From: an uncultured Eubacterium sp.
Lineage (GTDB): Bacteria; Bacillota; Clostridia; Lachnospirales; Lachnospiraceae
Assembly: GCA_910577225.1 (NCBI GenBank)
Contig: CAJTMV010000018.1
Coordinates: forward strand, 1-64,000
DNA length: 64,000 nucleotides
Reading direction: 5' to 3'
The notes below the pieces were generated by a model. The model worked only from the letters and a program-made list of their open reading frames with translations, did not search any database and was not told the DNA's origin. This document shows, piece after piece, positions 1-10,198 of the stretch (positions are counted from its first letter, which is position 1; each line of letters begins with the position of its first letter). Both the position numbers and the translations under genes were made by a program.

Positions 1-1079
1 TCTGATTTCAGGGAATGAACTTTTAAATTTGTCCACCCTATAGGGTACATTATATTTTCTATAAATCTACATGCCTCAATCGCATTATCCAGTAAATTTC
101 CAAAAATTGTACTCAAATCCAGAGGTTCAATAAAATCTACGTCCATCAGTTCGATATTATCCTCAATTTGAATATTATACTCAGTAGCTTTTGCCAGTTT
201 ATCCTTTAAAATGATGTCCACAAACTTATTTCCTGTCCTGTAATAATCCTCATATTGCATCAGTTCTTTCCGCAGATAAGATATCTTTTCACTATCATTG
301 CCTTCGCACTCTTCCAACAACAGTAAATGATTTTTCATATCGTGATAAATCTCTTTTATGCGTTCTTCCTCTTTCATCTTTTCTTCATAATATCTTGTTT
401 GTATTTGCAATACGTAAATTGCCATTCTCTGTTCATACGATTTATTTTCTATATTTACATATTTACCTGAAAAGAAAATATTTATCATAAATGCAATTAA
501 CATAGCAGCGGAACAAATTAAAAATACATTGCTGTATCCTTCCCCCTCTGTATAAAGAATATATATATATATACACATTGCTACAATTATGTATCCTATA
601 TTAGCCGATACAAAAAAAAATAAAATTTTTACATCAAAACGTTTTCTATGTATATCTGATACAATTTTATGCACTATAATTAAACAAGTCACACATAGAA
701 TTTTACCTGTAATCGCATGAACAATCGACATTGACGTATCTTCTTTTAATCCCGGACTAATATGAAACAACAGTCCAACATTTGCAATTATCATTTCACT
801 GGCCATCACAAGAAACGCATATATCGTCGTATAAAACACTGACTTTTTCAGAGGCAATGCTAATATAAGAATCTCTAATAAAATCGGAAAGCTGTATGAA
901 AAGACTATTTTAATTCCCATTTTTGAGAGTGTAAACTTTTGCGTAAGGATATAACAAATAAACAGAAACAATACAAGAAAAAGGCCTTGTCTGATCCATT
1001 TAATTTTTTCATCTTTCATTAAATATAAAAAACAACAACCTTCAATTAAAGTAAAAATTATATCTAAAAGTACATTCAT
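1..1079 (-). pseudogene. Second copy of AgrC-like GHKL sensor kinase, C-terminus replaced, runs off window
   Basis: The frame is open from ATG at 1079 to the window edge (359 codons). Its product is a close paralogue of the kinase at 1114..2391: the same membrane-spanning N-terminal half, the same YHDMKNHLLLLE phospho-acceptor box and the same N-box region (FGNLLDNAIEA). Similarity stops abruptly after residues CRFIE near position 57. From there the frame reads NIMYPIGWTNLKVHSLKS instead of the ATP-binding region seen in the paralogue. A 12-bp palindrome (35-46) lies just past the breakpoint. I infer a copy truncated by recombination or insertion that probably lacks a complete ATPase domain, but the true 3' end lies outside the window. 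It would be co-transcribed with the upstream kinase gene. Confidence 0.7.
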
Positions 1080-1080
1080 A

Positions 1081-1107
1081 ACTGCCCTCCCACATATCTG
1101 GCAAGCT
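1081..1107 (-). repeat. Duplicated tail of the response-regulator gene
   Basis: These 27 bases match 2393-2419 with a single difference. The 2393-2419 copy is the last part of the LytTR regulator gene, and here it sits in front of the second kinase copy with no regulator attached. It marks the start of the duplicated unit and shows that the two kinase genes arose by tandem duplication with an offset of 1312 bp. Confidence 0.85.
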
Positions 1108-1113
1108 ACTATA

Positions 1114-2391
1114 TTAATTCATACCTTTAACCTCTCTTTTTAATATCGGTATTATAATATTGATATCAAAATCATATTTTGTCTCATTTATATCGATCTC
1201 ACCACCATATTTATGAATCGCATTTCTTACATTTATCAGTCCATATCCATGAATTACTTTTTTAGAAACATGATCGACCTTTTTATTTTGTTTATTATTT
1301 TTGATACCTATTACCAAAAAATTTTTTTCTTTTTTAGCCGAAATCCGGATATGCCTTTTTTCCGGTTCTTCTATAAATTTACATTCCTCAATCGCATTAT
1401 CCAGTAAATTTCCAAAAATTGTACTCAAATCCAGAGGCTCGATAAAATCTACGTCAACCAGTTCGATACGATCTTCCATTTGAATATTATGTTCACTGGC
1501 CTTTGCCAGTTTATCCTTTAAAATGATATCTACAAACTTATTTCCTGTTCTGTAATAATTCTCATATTGCATCAGCTCTTTTCTCAGATTTTCAATCTTT
1601 TCACTATGATTCTCTCCGCAATCTTCTAACAGTAATAAGTGGTTTTTCATATCATGATAAACTTCTTTTATGCGCTCTTCTTCTTTCTTTTTTTCTTCAT
1701 AATATCGCGTTTGTATTTCTAATTCATAAATTGCCATTCTTTGTTCGTGCGCTTTATTTTCCATATTTACATATTTATTAGAAAAGAAAACATTTGCCAC
1801 GAATGCAATTAGCATCGTAACGGAACAAATTATAAATACGTTATTGTAACTTTCCCCTTCTGTATAAAGAATATATACATAGATACATATCGCCACAATC
1901 ACATAACCAATGTTAGAAGAAATAAAATAGAACAGTGCTTTTATATCAAAACGCTTTTTGTTAATATCATAAATTATTTTTTGCACAATAATTAAAAAAG
2001 TAATAAAAAGAATTTTGCTTATGATTATATGTATCACAGGAATTGACGTGTCTTCTTTCGAACCAGGACTAATTTGAAACATCAAACCAATGCTTGCAAT
2101 CATTATTTCACTAATCATCAATAGAAATTCACATATCGTCATATAAAAAACAGATTTTTTCACTGACAAACCCAGTATAAAAAAACTCGATAAAATTGGT
2201 ATACCATACGCAAAAAGCAATTTAATACCTATCTGAGAAAGTGTAAGTACTTTTGTAAGATGAAAAAAAACAAAAATTATAAACATCAGAAAAAACACCT
2301 GTCTGATCCGTTTTACTTTTTCATCTTTGACCATATATAAAAAACAACATCCTTCAATCAAAGTAAAAATAATGTCCAAAAGCTCATTCAT
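1114..2391 (-). CDS. AgrC-like GHKL sensor histidine kinase
   Basis: 425 residues, the usual size for AgrC/LytS-like peptide-sensing kinases. About 200 N-terminal residues form several hydrophobic membrane segments. A cytoplasmic part follows with a coiled stretch (EIQTRYYEEKKKEEERIKEV) and the phospho-acceptor His in VYHDMKNHL. The ATP-binding half has an N box (FGNLLDNAIEE) and a G box (HGYGLINVRNAIHKYGG). The start overlaps the stop of the LytTR regulator gene by 4 bp, so the two are translationally coupled. The likely role is autophosphorylation on an extracellular signal, probably a peptide, followed by phosphotransfer to that regulator. The neighbouring ABC transporter genes suggest the signal concerns antimicrobial peptides, but this is inferred from context only. 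Confidence 0.9.
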   Translation of the reverse strand: MNELLDIIFTLIEGCCFLYMVKDEKVKRIRQVFFLMFIIFVFFHLTKVLTLSQIGIKLLFAYGIPILSSFFILGLSVKKSVFYMTICEFLLMISEIMIASIGLMFQISPGSKEDTSIPVIHIIISKILFITFLIIVQKIIYDINKKRFDIKALFYFISSNIGYVIVAICIYVYILYTEGESYNNVFIICSVTMLIAFVANVFFSNKYVNMENKAHEQRMAIYELEIQTRYYEEKKKEEERIKEVYHDMKNHLLLLEDCGENHSEKIENLRKELMQYENYYRTGNKFVDIILKDKLAKASEHNIQMEDRIELVDVDFIEPLDLSTIFGNLLDNAIEECKFIEEPEKRHIRISAKKEKNFLVIGIKNNKQNKKVDHVSKKVIHGYGLINVRNAIHKYGGEIDINETKYDFDINIIIPILKREVKGMN

Positions 2392-3098
2392 AACTGCCCT
2401 CCCATATATCTGGCAAGCTGAGTCATAAATTCTTTTTTCATCATCCTGCTTAAAGGAATCATCTCATTCGTAACCAAAATAATGTCATTCCCTTTAATTG
2501 TATCTATATAAGAAAAATTCACCAGATAACCCTTATGGCTCTGCGCAAAACCATAGTTACCTAATCGTTCTTTTATCTCCTTCAGTTTCTTATAACAAAC
2601 AATGCTTTTCCCTTCCGTATGCAGCAGCAAATTTCTGTTAAATGTCTCAACATACCTTAACGAAGATATAGGTATCATAAACTGTCCGTATACATTGTCT
2701 ACCAGCAAACATTCCTGTTTCTTTTCTCTATTCTTTTCGATCCAGCGATCGATTTCCTGCGTAAGTTTATTGCGTGTTACCGGCTTGATCAGAAAATTAG
2801 ACGCACGAACCCGATAACCATCCACTGCCCGTCCCAAAAGTGATGTCAGAAAAATAATCGTTACTTCAGGATCTCTGTCGCGTATTTTCTCTGCAACCTC
2901 TACCCCATCTATATATGGCATTTTAATGTCCAGAAAAATAATATCATACCTGCATTCGTATTTATCCAATAGCATAACTCCATCATAAAACTCACTGACA
3001 CGGATGTCTGCCTGTATCTCTGTTCCGTATTCAACCAGAATTTTTTTTATTTGTTCTACAAACCGCTGTTCATCATCACAGACTGCTATTTTAATCAT
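2388..3098 (-). CDS. LytTR-family response regulator
   Basis: 236 residues. The N-terminal receiver domain (about 1-120) has the acidic pair CDDE and the phospho-acceptor Asp in IIFLDIKMP. The C-terminal LytTR DNA-binding domain (about 135-232) includes the typical Y(V)ETFNRNLLLHT and FAQSHKGYLVNFSYI segments. It begins at ATG 3098 after a GAGG-type site and overlaps the kinase start downstream by 4 bp. It belongs to the AgrA/ComE type, which binds pairs of 9-bp direct repeats. The likely targets are the adjacent ABC transporter operons. I did not find a convincing repeat pair. Confidence 0.92.
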   Translation of the reverse strand: MIKIAVCDDEQRFVEQIKKILVEYGTEIQADIRVSEFYDGVMLLDKYECRYDIIFLDIKMPYIDGVEVAEKIRDRDPEVTIIFLTSLLGRAVDGYRVRASNFLIKPVTRNKLTQEIDRWIEKNREKKQECLLVDNVYGQFMIPISSLRYVETFNRNLLLHTEGKSIVCYKKLKEIKERLGNYGFAQSHKGYLVNFSYIDTIKGNDIILVTNEMIPLSRMMKKEFMTQLARYMGGQL

Positions 3099-3212
3099 AC
3101 CTAAAACCTCTTTTTCATAGATATGTATTAGTATATCACATATTTTTGTTTCTACAAATATAAACCGGTCGAAATCCTGTCACCTCCTTTTTGGTTTCTG
3201 ACTGTTATTTTA

Positions 3213-3890
3213 TCAGGACCTGCGTTCTGCCACGATTTTCCCATCCTCTATTCTGATTACTTTATCTGCAATCTTTGCAATATTATCGTTATGAGTAATC
3301 ATGACAAGCGTCTGATGAAACTTCTTACATGATGCTTTCAGCAGCTGCAGCACCTCCTCTGTCGTTTTGCTGTCCAGACTTCCTGTAGGCTCATCAGCCA
3401 GAATAATTGCCGGTTTGGAATACAATGCTCTTGCAATTGCAACTCTCTGCTGCTGTCCTCCGGAAAGCTGCGACGGATATCGGTCCAATTTGTCTTCCAG
3501 TCCCAGTGATGTCGTAATCAGCTGAAAAAATTGTTTATCGAATTTCTTTTTCGCGAGTTTCATCGGCAGCAGAATATTTTTTTTCACATCAAGATGCGTT
3601 ACCAGATTAAATTCCTGAAAAATAAATCCGATATTTTCCCGTCTAAAAACAGTTAGCGCATCTCCGGTCATTCCGGTAATTTCCCTGCCGTTAATGATAA
3701 TTTTTCCACCATTTGCGCGATCAAGTCCGCCTGTCAGATTCAGTAACGTTGATTTCCCACTTCCGGAGGTTCCTACAATTGCCAGAAATTCGCCCTTTTC
3801 CACATGAAAGCTAATATGGTTAATCGCTTTGACGCTGGTTTCTCCTTTGCCATATTCTTTATACAAATCATGCACTTCTACAATATTCAT
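3213..3890 (-). CDS. ABC transporter ATP-binding protein (MacB/BceA type)
   Basis: 225 residues, the full length of this subfamily. Walker A is GTSGSGKST (about 41-49), the signature is [15 protein letters not shown], Walker B is [12 protein letters not shown], and a switch His lies in MITHNDN. It belongs to the LolD/MacB/BceA branch that drives mechanotransmission through FtsX-like permeases. The gene starts 10 bp after the end of the 829-residue permease gene, so the two form one operon. The expected role is in antimicrobial-peptide resistance or export; the substrate cannot be read from the sequence. Confidence 0.93.
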   Translation of the reverse strand: MNIVEVHDLYKEYGKGETSVKAINHISFHVEKGEFLAIVGTSGSGKSTLLNLTGGLDRANGGKIIINGREITGMTGDALTVFRRENIGFIFQEFNLVTHLDVKKNILLPMKLAKKKFDKQFFQLITTSLGLEDKLDRYPSQLSGGQQQRVAIARALYSKPAIILADEPTGSLDSKTTEEVLQLLKASCKKFHQTLVMITHNDNIAKIADKVIRIEDGKIVAERRS

Positions 3891-3900
3891 AACAGCCTCC

Positions 3901-6390
3901 TTACGACCTCCGCAATCTTTCTATAATAGAATTTCTGTTTAAAAATTTCATCAGGGAATATGACATTGCCATTGCAAGTATGATTAATGTCAATATTGTT
4001 CCAATACATGAATATATGAACACCTGATAATCGATCTCTTTAAACAGCAGCAAATCCGCCATATGCTCTAACAGCTTATAAGAAAGACCTATACTTATGA
4101 TCAGGCTGCATAACTCATACACCGTAACTTTTTGCATCAGATTAGAAAACAGCTGTTTTCGCGTCATTCCAATCGCCTGCATTTTTGTATATTCTCTTTC
4201 CTGCGCAATAATCTCTGTAACAAATGCATTTATAATATTAACGATTCCCAGAAACGCGAAGAATATCGCAAATAATCCTCCTACCAATACAATCAGATTA
4301 TTTTCCAGCGTTGCAGATAACGTGCTGTCATAAACAGATTTCAGTCTTGCAGTTGTTTCGCCTGTATCGTTCAGCACACGTATAATTTCGTCTCGTTGCA
4401 GTGCATAATTGTTTTTATCATCTACATGTATTTTAATTGCAGAAATCATTTCTTCATGATTTGCGTATATTTTTTCAAATAACCAGTCTGGCAGGATCAA
4501 AGAATTGATATCTATCATCGAAGCGCCATACTGGTCGCCTTTTTGATTTTCTATAATTGCCATTACCGTTACCTGTACTGGAATATACTGATCCCTTGTA
4601 TCATCATAAACAGAAAGATTTAATCTATCGCCGGCATGAACGAGTCGATCCTGTAAGACATCTTTCTGATGATTCAGATCCGGGGCTTCTCTTTGATATA
4701 AGATATAATTTTCAGATGCGAATTTCTTTTCGTCAAATGCTCCTTCTGCAATGATCTTTCCTTTTAATTCATTTTTGACGCTTCCAGCATGTAAGGCAAC
4801 CATTCTCATTTTTCTGTCATTTCCAACAAATGAATTCCCCATATCTCCGTATATACGTTCTATTTCCTCATATTCTTCTTTGATTTTTCCGTCGTTTTTT
4901 ATCCGGGCTGTCGTATCGTATATCTTCTGCCCGTCCGTTTCTTCATAATCCGGATATACATGCGCCTGATAAAATGTGTCGACTTTCTGCACAAATGACA
5001 GCTCTTCGATCTTTTCAATCGTTTCTGTTTTTAATGATCGGAACGGTATATTAGACAACGCATAATGACTTCTGTTTTCTAATGTGAAGTCCGCCGTATT
5101 GTATCTGGACACCTGCTCATCGATATCCTGACTCCTGGCAAGCGTAAAAACAGTAATAAACGCCAGGATACTTAACGCCAGAGATATTACAATAAATATT
5201 TTCGAACTCTTTTTTGCACGAATGCGAAGCGCTTCGACCGGAGTAATTGCTGCAACGATCTGAAAAGATTTTCTACAGCTGATCTTTACGGTAACGATTG
5301 CAAAAACAGCTCCTGTCACTGAAACAAACAGCATCTGATCTGTATTTTGAACATAAGAAAAATTCTCGGCAAATGATTCCAGCAACAGCGGAGTAATAAT
5401 TTTTTCCAAATAGTTACCGCAGATGATTCCTCCAATCATACCCGGTAATAAGAGCACCCACATCTGCATATTCAGTATTTTTCGAATCTGCCTTTTCCGT
5501 GCGCCTAACAGCTTTAACAATCCCCAATACTGAATATCATTCATCAGAGAAATATTAAAAATATTAAAAATCATCAGATACGCGCCGGCTGCCACGCATA
5601 AAATTATTACAATCATTAGTTTTATAACTGATTTTGTCATCGGCTGCGCATTTTTTCTTATAATTCCGCTTCCATCCGCCAGACTGTTCAGATTGTTTAA
5701 TTTTGTTTCCACCTCGTTATTATTTAATTCCCCTTTGAATTTTACATATATTTTTCTTCTTGTTTCGCCGTTTACGCCTGTATACCTGTTTAAAAAATCT
5801 GCAGAGGTATATGCCTCTTCGCTGTAATTCGAAATTACTGCCAACGGATTTGCATAATATCCGCAAACGCTCATTGTTATATCTTTTTCGCTTGTTTCCA
5901 TTCCATTCGCAGTCAATACACGGATGGGCAGCTCCGGAAACGACTTCATATCCATATTCAGTTCAATAGCCAGGGTATCTGAAATCAAAATATCATTTTC
6001 TTTCTCTGGGTATGTTCCGGATATTAATCGGATATCATTATTGTTATAATAGGATGCATCCGGCACCAAAAGTTCAATTGCCGATGAAGTATATCGATCC
6101 AGTATGATCGGACTGTCACTTGCCATATATAGCATGGACGCCCATTCCACATGTTCATCCTTTTGCACCTGATAAAAGCTGTTTTCTGTTCCCCATATCC
6201 CTCCATCTGCATTTGGCGCCTGCGACAGATTACTTTTTTTCTCGATATTTCTATAAGAAATACCTACGGCAAGTATGCTTATAATTAAAGTTGTTGTAAA
6301 AAAAATCGCGATCATGGCAATGATATTTCTAATTTTTTGTGTTTTCAATCCTACCCATGCCAGCTCGCATTCTGCGCTTTTCTGAATCAT
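3901..6390 (-). CDS. FtsX-domain ABC transporter permease
   Basis: 829 residues. There is one N-terminal membrane helix (about 25-50), then a large extracytoplasmic region, an FtsX/MacB three-helix block (about 255-380), a second extracytoplasmic domain and a final three-helix FtsX block (about 700-810). The cytoplasmic-loop motifs WGLLKLLGARKRQI and YTKMQAIGMTRKQLF are typical coupling helices. The partner ATPase lies 10 bp downstream. This layout is that of BceB-like or lantibiotic-type permeases, which act on membrane-associated peptides rather than small metabolites. The start at 6390 was chosen as the first ATG before a convincing membrane-anchor sequence. Confidence 0.9.
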   Translation of the reverse strand: MIQKSAECELAWVGLKTQKIRNIIAMIAIFFTTTLIISILAVGISYRNIEKKSNLSQAPNADGGIWGTENSFYQVQKDEHVEWASMLYMASDSPIILDRYTSSAIELLVPDASYYNNNDIRLISGTYPEKENDILISDTLAIELNMDMKSFPELPIRVLTANGMETSEKDITMSVCGYYANPLAVISNYSEEAYTSADFLNRYTGVNGETRRKIYVKFKGELNNNEVETKLNNLNSLADGSGIIRKNAQPMTKSVIKLMIVIILCVAAGAYLMIFNIFNISLMNDIQYWGLLKLLGARKRQIRKILNMQMWVLLLPGMIGGIICGNYLEKIITPLLLESFAENFSYVQNTDQMLFVSVTGAVFAIVTVKISCRKSFQIVAAITPVEALRIRAKKSSKIFIVISLALSILAFITVFTLARSQDIDEQVSRYNTADFTLENRSHYALSNIPFRSLKTETIEKIEELSFVQKVDTFYQAHVYPDYEETDGQKIYDTTARIKNDGKIKEEYEEIERIYGDMGNSFVGNDRKMRMVALHAGSVKNELKGKIIAEGAFDEKKFASENYILYQREAPDLNHQKDVLQDRLVHAGDRLNLSVYDDTRDQYIPVQVTVMAIIENQKGDQYGASMIDINSLILPDWLFEKIYANHEEMISAIKIHVDDKNNYALQRDEIIRVLNDTGETTARLKSVYDSTLSATLENNLIVLVGGLFAIFFAFLGIVNIINAFVTEIIAQEREYTKMQAIGMTRKQLFSNLMQKVTVYELCSLIISIGLSYKLLEHMADLLLFKEIDYQVFIYSCIGTILTLIILAMAMSYSLMKFLNRNSIIERLRRS

Positions 6391-6848
6391 AGAATCCCTC
6401 TCTAACTAATGAAAATATCCTGCACTATCTGTACAATTTGCATTCATGCTCTGATTTTGACACATGAAAGCAATGATTTAACCTGTAATTGCCTATCCGG
6501 TATTTTACAATGTTTAAAATGCAAGTTTATTATTTTCAGCAGACCATTCATCTATCCTCATACTTTTTATCATTCATACGAGACTTCTCCGTATTCAGCC
6601 AAAACACACTTTCCCCCTGTAAACAGATTCCAAAATTTCTTTGCTATTATCCATACCAGATAAAAAAACAAACCAGAATTTTTACTCTATACACTACTCA
6701 TTGAAACTCAAAAACTCTCTATACCATAACCGAAATAATAAAAGCAGCCCAACACAGATTATTCTATTCCATATCAGACTGCTTTTATTATTTAATTTTC
6801 AAACGCAACTGTCATGATACTTCTTCATTAGATGCATACATCGCAAAT
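6391..6848. other. Intergenic region between two ABC permease genes
   Basis: 458 bp without a convincing gene. Short open frames here are low-complexity and lack ribosome sites. The left part should contain the promoter of the 829-residue permease (minus strand). The right part holds the terminator hairpin of the 892-residue permease gene at 6733-6793. Confidence 0.6.
6733..6793 (-). terminator. Terminator hairpin after the second ABC permease gene
   Basis: A 15-bp perfect inverted repeat (6733-6747 and 6779-6793, arm AAATAATAAAAGCAG) with a 31-base loop. The outer ends of the stem are A/T-rich, so it could act in both directions. It lies 56 bp beyond the stop codon at 6849. Confidence 0.75.
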
Positions 6849-9500
6849 TTACTTTCTGATTTCCTCAATTATACTGTCCCTCATAATACGACGAGCTGGT
6901 AAGATTACAGCAATTACAGCGATAACTATGTTAAGCATAATAATCATTATAAAAATATATGGCGGCACTGATGCTGTAATGTGTAAAAACTGTACGACAT
7001 GTTGCATGTAATATATCATTCCCTTTTGTAACACTGCTCCATATAAGAAGAACAACAATGCATTTGCCAAAACACCATACATCATTCCTTCCCTGACAAT
7101 CAGTTTGTACAACCCTATATCAGTCATCCCCATTGCCCTTAATACCCCAAATTCATATCTTCTGGCCAATATAGAGTAGTTCATACTATTTATGATATGG
7201 AACAGGCTGATGATAAGCAAAATGACGGCGATACACGTAAAAAACATTTGCTGTTGGCGTAAATAAGTTTTCCGAACTTCAATAGCTGCAGAATAATCCT
7301 GCAAAACAGCTTTGGGAATATCCTGTATGGCAAGTAACAACTGCCTGGTAACCTCTTCCCCATCTGTCCCAGCTATTTTTGAAGCACTAATAATCTTATA
7401 CCGGCTTATATCAAAATTGTCCTGCATCTGCTGATTCGTCATGATGATCGAAGGCGCTTTGTCCCACGCTCCTCTGATAAGAAAATTCTCTTCCTTTACT
7501 AGTGGCCGGCTGACAATTGCAGCAATCTTAAAATCCATTTCGGTATAATCATCCGATGCCGATTCAAACTTAAGTATATCGTTACTCATTTTTTGATCTT
7601 TCGGCACTTTTACTTTTATCGTATCTCCAGGATGCTTACCGTAAAAATTATAATTGCCCTGTCCATCCACATTCGCAACCGCTATTACCTTATTACCGCT
7701 TAAAATATCCTGCGTATCGATTTCTCCTTCCAGAATATATTCACCCAATATTTCCATCATCGTTATGTCATATCCATATATATCATATTTTATCCCATAG
7801 TTCTGACCATCCTTTTCCACACATATCCCGCCATAATCATTTTGTATGCCGGAATCCTGATTGTACTCGTTGAAATACGAGTCCCATTCAAGTTCTTCTT
7901 TACCAATCGTTATTTCTCCTAATGTATATTTGGTAGCATACACTTCTGTTAACCCTGGCAATTCTTTCACTGTCTGTACAGCTTCTTTAGATATCTCATC
8001 TGCTAAAGATTTTGACTTTAGAGATATCCTGTATTCAGAGTTTAACCCATCATCAGAATTCATTTCCATTTCCGCATGTATTTTTAAATTTTCTATCATA
8101 TATGTCGTACACAGAAAAATGCAGCCGCCTAACGACAGGGAAACAAGAATACCAATGATCTTTCTTTTTTTGCCAAACATAAATTTTCTGACTGCTATGC
8201 CGGACAAATCGTTTCGTCTGAAACCATAGATTCTCCTGTTTCTCAGTCCAATGTCTCCCTGTTCACTAATCGCTTCCCGTAAGGACTTCTTTCTAATTCC
8301 CTTTACCATCAGGTAGCCGATTCCGGCCAGGACAATAAACAAAATCACAAATCCGGATATACATGCAGACCAGGATATATAAAATAAATCACTAAAATTA
8401 CTGCCTGCCAGTGTCTGCTCCGATGAAGCAAGAGTCGTTTCATTTGCATTAGTAATTGTATTGCCAAATATTTCTCCGACCTGATTATAATACTTTTTAA
8501 GGAGTCCATTGCTAACAAATGCCCCAATTGGATATCCTACACAAAATAGTATCCATAATTCGGCAATTACGGAACCCAGAATATTTTTTTCTTCTATCCC
8601 CATTGCCTGCATAATTCCATACTGTGCAATTCTTTTAGAGACAGATATGTTAAAAACACTGTATATGATGAATAAACTAAATATACATAGTAATGCCAGC
8701 ATACCATGAAACGCCAGATTATATTCGCTTTGCAGTTTAAGAACAATATACGTGAAGTTACCCTGTTCATTCGTCAAACCAAACTTTACAATTTCATAAA
8801 TAGAATCAGGCTCCTCGCCCTGTAAATATTTGATTACTTCATCATTATTTTCCACCTTATCACCGGAAATCTGAAATGCATTAAGAAACGCATCTAATTG
8901 CCGATATAATGGTTTTTTTTCATTAAATTTGAGATATATAAAGAATTCCGCACCTTTCCCCTGAAAATCGTTCCCCACAAAAACTTCCATGTGATCGACA
9001 TTCGTGGACCATTCGCTTTTCATAATTCCAACTAATGTATAGGTTCGTCCCGCAATCTCAATATCATCTCCTAATCCTCCGTCAAACCCAAGATTTCCTA
9101 ATGTATAATTATCCGCAGCGATTTCATCTTCTTTTTCCGGATAAACTCCGTCTATAAGTTCTCTATGCGACAACTTTCTATAATTTTCATCTGTTTCTAC
9201 AAAATAAATCTGAAAAGGTTCTGTTACCGCATCCTTTACAATCTTTATCCCAAAATACTCCAGCTTATAGCCGCTGTCACCGCTATTATCTGCAATGTTA
9301 TCCGTCACCTCTGCATCGACATGTATATCATAATGCCATTCGCCGTACATCAGTCTGGCATTTTCCAGTTCGTTCATCTGGCTGCTATACAGCAACGAAC
9401 TAATGCCCGTTAATAATGCAGCCGTTAATATTATGCTTAGTAAAATTGCACATGTCTGGCTTTTATAATATCGCATATATTGGTATGCTAATTTTAACAT
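6849..9500 (-). CDS. FtsX-domain ABC transporter permease
   Basis: Start taken at ATG 9500 (MLKLAYQYMRYYKSQT), because a GAGAGGGG site lies about 8 bases upstream; an earlier in-frame start at 9527 would overlap the ATPase gene more. The product is about 883 residues with an N-terminal membrane helix, a first FtsX block near residues 270-420 (YGIMQAMGIEEKNI), a second anchor near 460, a large extracytoplasmic region and a C-terminal FtsX block (FGVLRAMGMTDIG). It overlaps the end of the ATPase gene by 7 bp, the order ATPase-permease being opposite to that of the first transporter. The substrate is unknown; context suggests an antimicrobial-peptide transporter. Confidence 0.9.
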   Translation of the reverse strand: MLKLAYQYMRYYKSQTCAILLSIILTAALLTGISSLLYSSQMNELENARLMYGEWHYDIHVDAEVTDNIADNSGDSGYKLEYFGIKIVKDAVTEPFQIYFVETDENYRKLSHRELIDGVYPEKEDEIAADNYTLGNLGFDGGLGDDIEIAGRTYTLVGIMKSEWSTNVDHMEVFVGNDFQGKGAEFFIYLKFNEKKPLYRQLDAFLNAFQISGDKVENNDEVIKYLQGEEPDSIYEIVKFGLTNEQGNFTYIVLKLQSEYNLAFHGMLALLCIFSLFIIYSVFNISVSKRIAQYGIMQAMGIEEKNILGSVIAELWILFCVGYPIGAFVSNGLLKKYYNQVGEIFGNTITNANETTLASSEQTLAGSNFSDLFYISWSACISGFVILFIVLAGIGYLMVKGIRKKSLREAISEQGDIGLRNRRIYGFRRNDLSGIAVRKFMFGKKRKIIGILVSLSLGGCIFLCTTYMIENLKIHAEMEMNSDDGLNSEYRISLKSKSLADEISKEAVQTVKELPGLTEVYATKYTLGEITIGKEELEWDSYFNEYNQDSGIQNDYGGICVEKDGQNYGIKYDIYGYDITMMEILGEYILEGEIDTQDILSGNKVIAVANVDGQGNYNFYGKHPGDTIKVKVPKDQKMSNDILKFESASDDYTEMDFKIAAIVSRPLVKEENFLIRGAWDKAPSIIMTNQQMQDNFDISRYKIISASKIAGTDGEEVTRQLLLAIQDIPKAVLQDYSAAIEVRKTYLRQQQMFFTCIAVILLIISLFHIINSMNYSILARRYEFGVLRAMGMTDIGLYKLIVREGMMYGVLANALLFFLYGAVLQKGMIYYMQHVVQFLHITASVPPYIFIMIIMLNIVIAVIAVILPARRIMRDSIIEEIRK

Positions 9501-10198
9501 ATTCTGGCCCCTCTCATTTCCTTGCATTTATCTTCTATAATTGTACCATCCTCAATTCTTATCATTCTGTCGCACTGCTGAGCCAGCAGATCGTTATGTG
9601 TAACCATTAAAACCGTTTGCTTATATTTTTCTGAGCTTTTCTTTAATAAGTCGATCACTTCCTTTGTTGTCTTTGAATCAAGATTCCCTGTTGGCTCGTC
9701 TGCCAGTATGATAGCCGGATGATTTGCTAATGCCCTTGCTATTGCAACTCTTTGCTGCTGACCTCCTGATAATTCGCCAGGATATTTTCTCCTTTTATCC
9801 CACATTCCCAATTCTTTCAATAAGTATTCTATATGCTTTTTGTCTTTCTTTTTCCTTTTATCAAACGTAACAGGTAATGCCACATTATCATATACATTCA
9901 GAACCGGCATCAGACTATAATTTTGAAAAACAAAGCCGATATTTTTTCTTCTAAAAAGAGTAAGTTCCTTTCTGTTCAGATTATGAATCTCTCTTCCTTT
10001 TACAATAATGTTCCCACTTGTGGGATTGTCAAGTCCTCCGATCAGATTCAATAACGTTGATTTTCCAGAACCAGAAGTACCGACAATCGCAGTAAATTCT
10101 CCCTCTTCGATTTCAAAATTTACGTTTCTTACCGCTTTTACCTCATTTTCATTAGCCCCATAATTTTTTATTACATTTTTTAATGTTAATACTGTCAT
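9494..10198 (-). CDS. ABC transporter ATP-binding protein (MacB/BceA type)
   Basis: About 234 residues from ATG 10198 (MTVLTLKNVIKNYG), which has an AAAGGAG site 6 bases upstream; the longer frame to 10219 uses a poor start. Walker A is GTSGSGKST, the signature is [15 protein letters not shown], and Walker B is [12 protein letters not shown] followed by the H-loop MVTHND. It pairs with the overlapping permease downstream. It starts directly at the end of a broken ABC exporter fragment, so its original upstream neighbour has been lost. Confidence 0.93.
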   Translation of the reverse strand: MTVLTLKNVIKNYGANENEVKAVRNVNFEIEEGEFTAIVGTSGSGKSTLLNLIGGLDNPTSGNIIVKGREIHNLNRKELTLFRRKNIGFVFQNYSLMPVLNVYDNVALPVTFDKRKKKDKKHIEYLLKELGMWDKRRKYPGELSGGQQQRVAIARALANHPAIILADEPTGNLDSKTTKEVIDLLKKSSEKYKQTVLMVTHNDLLAQQCDRMIRIEDGTIIEDKCKEMRGARIC

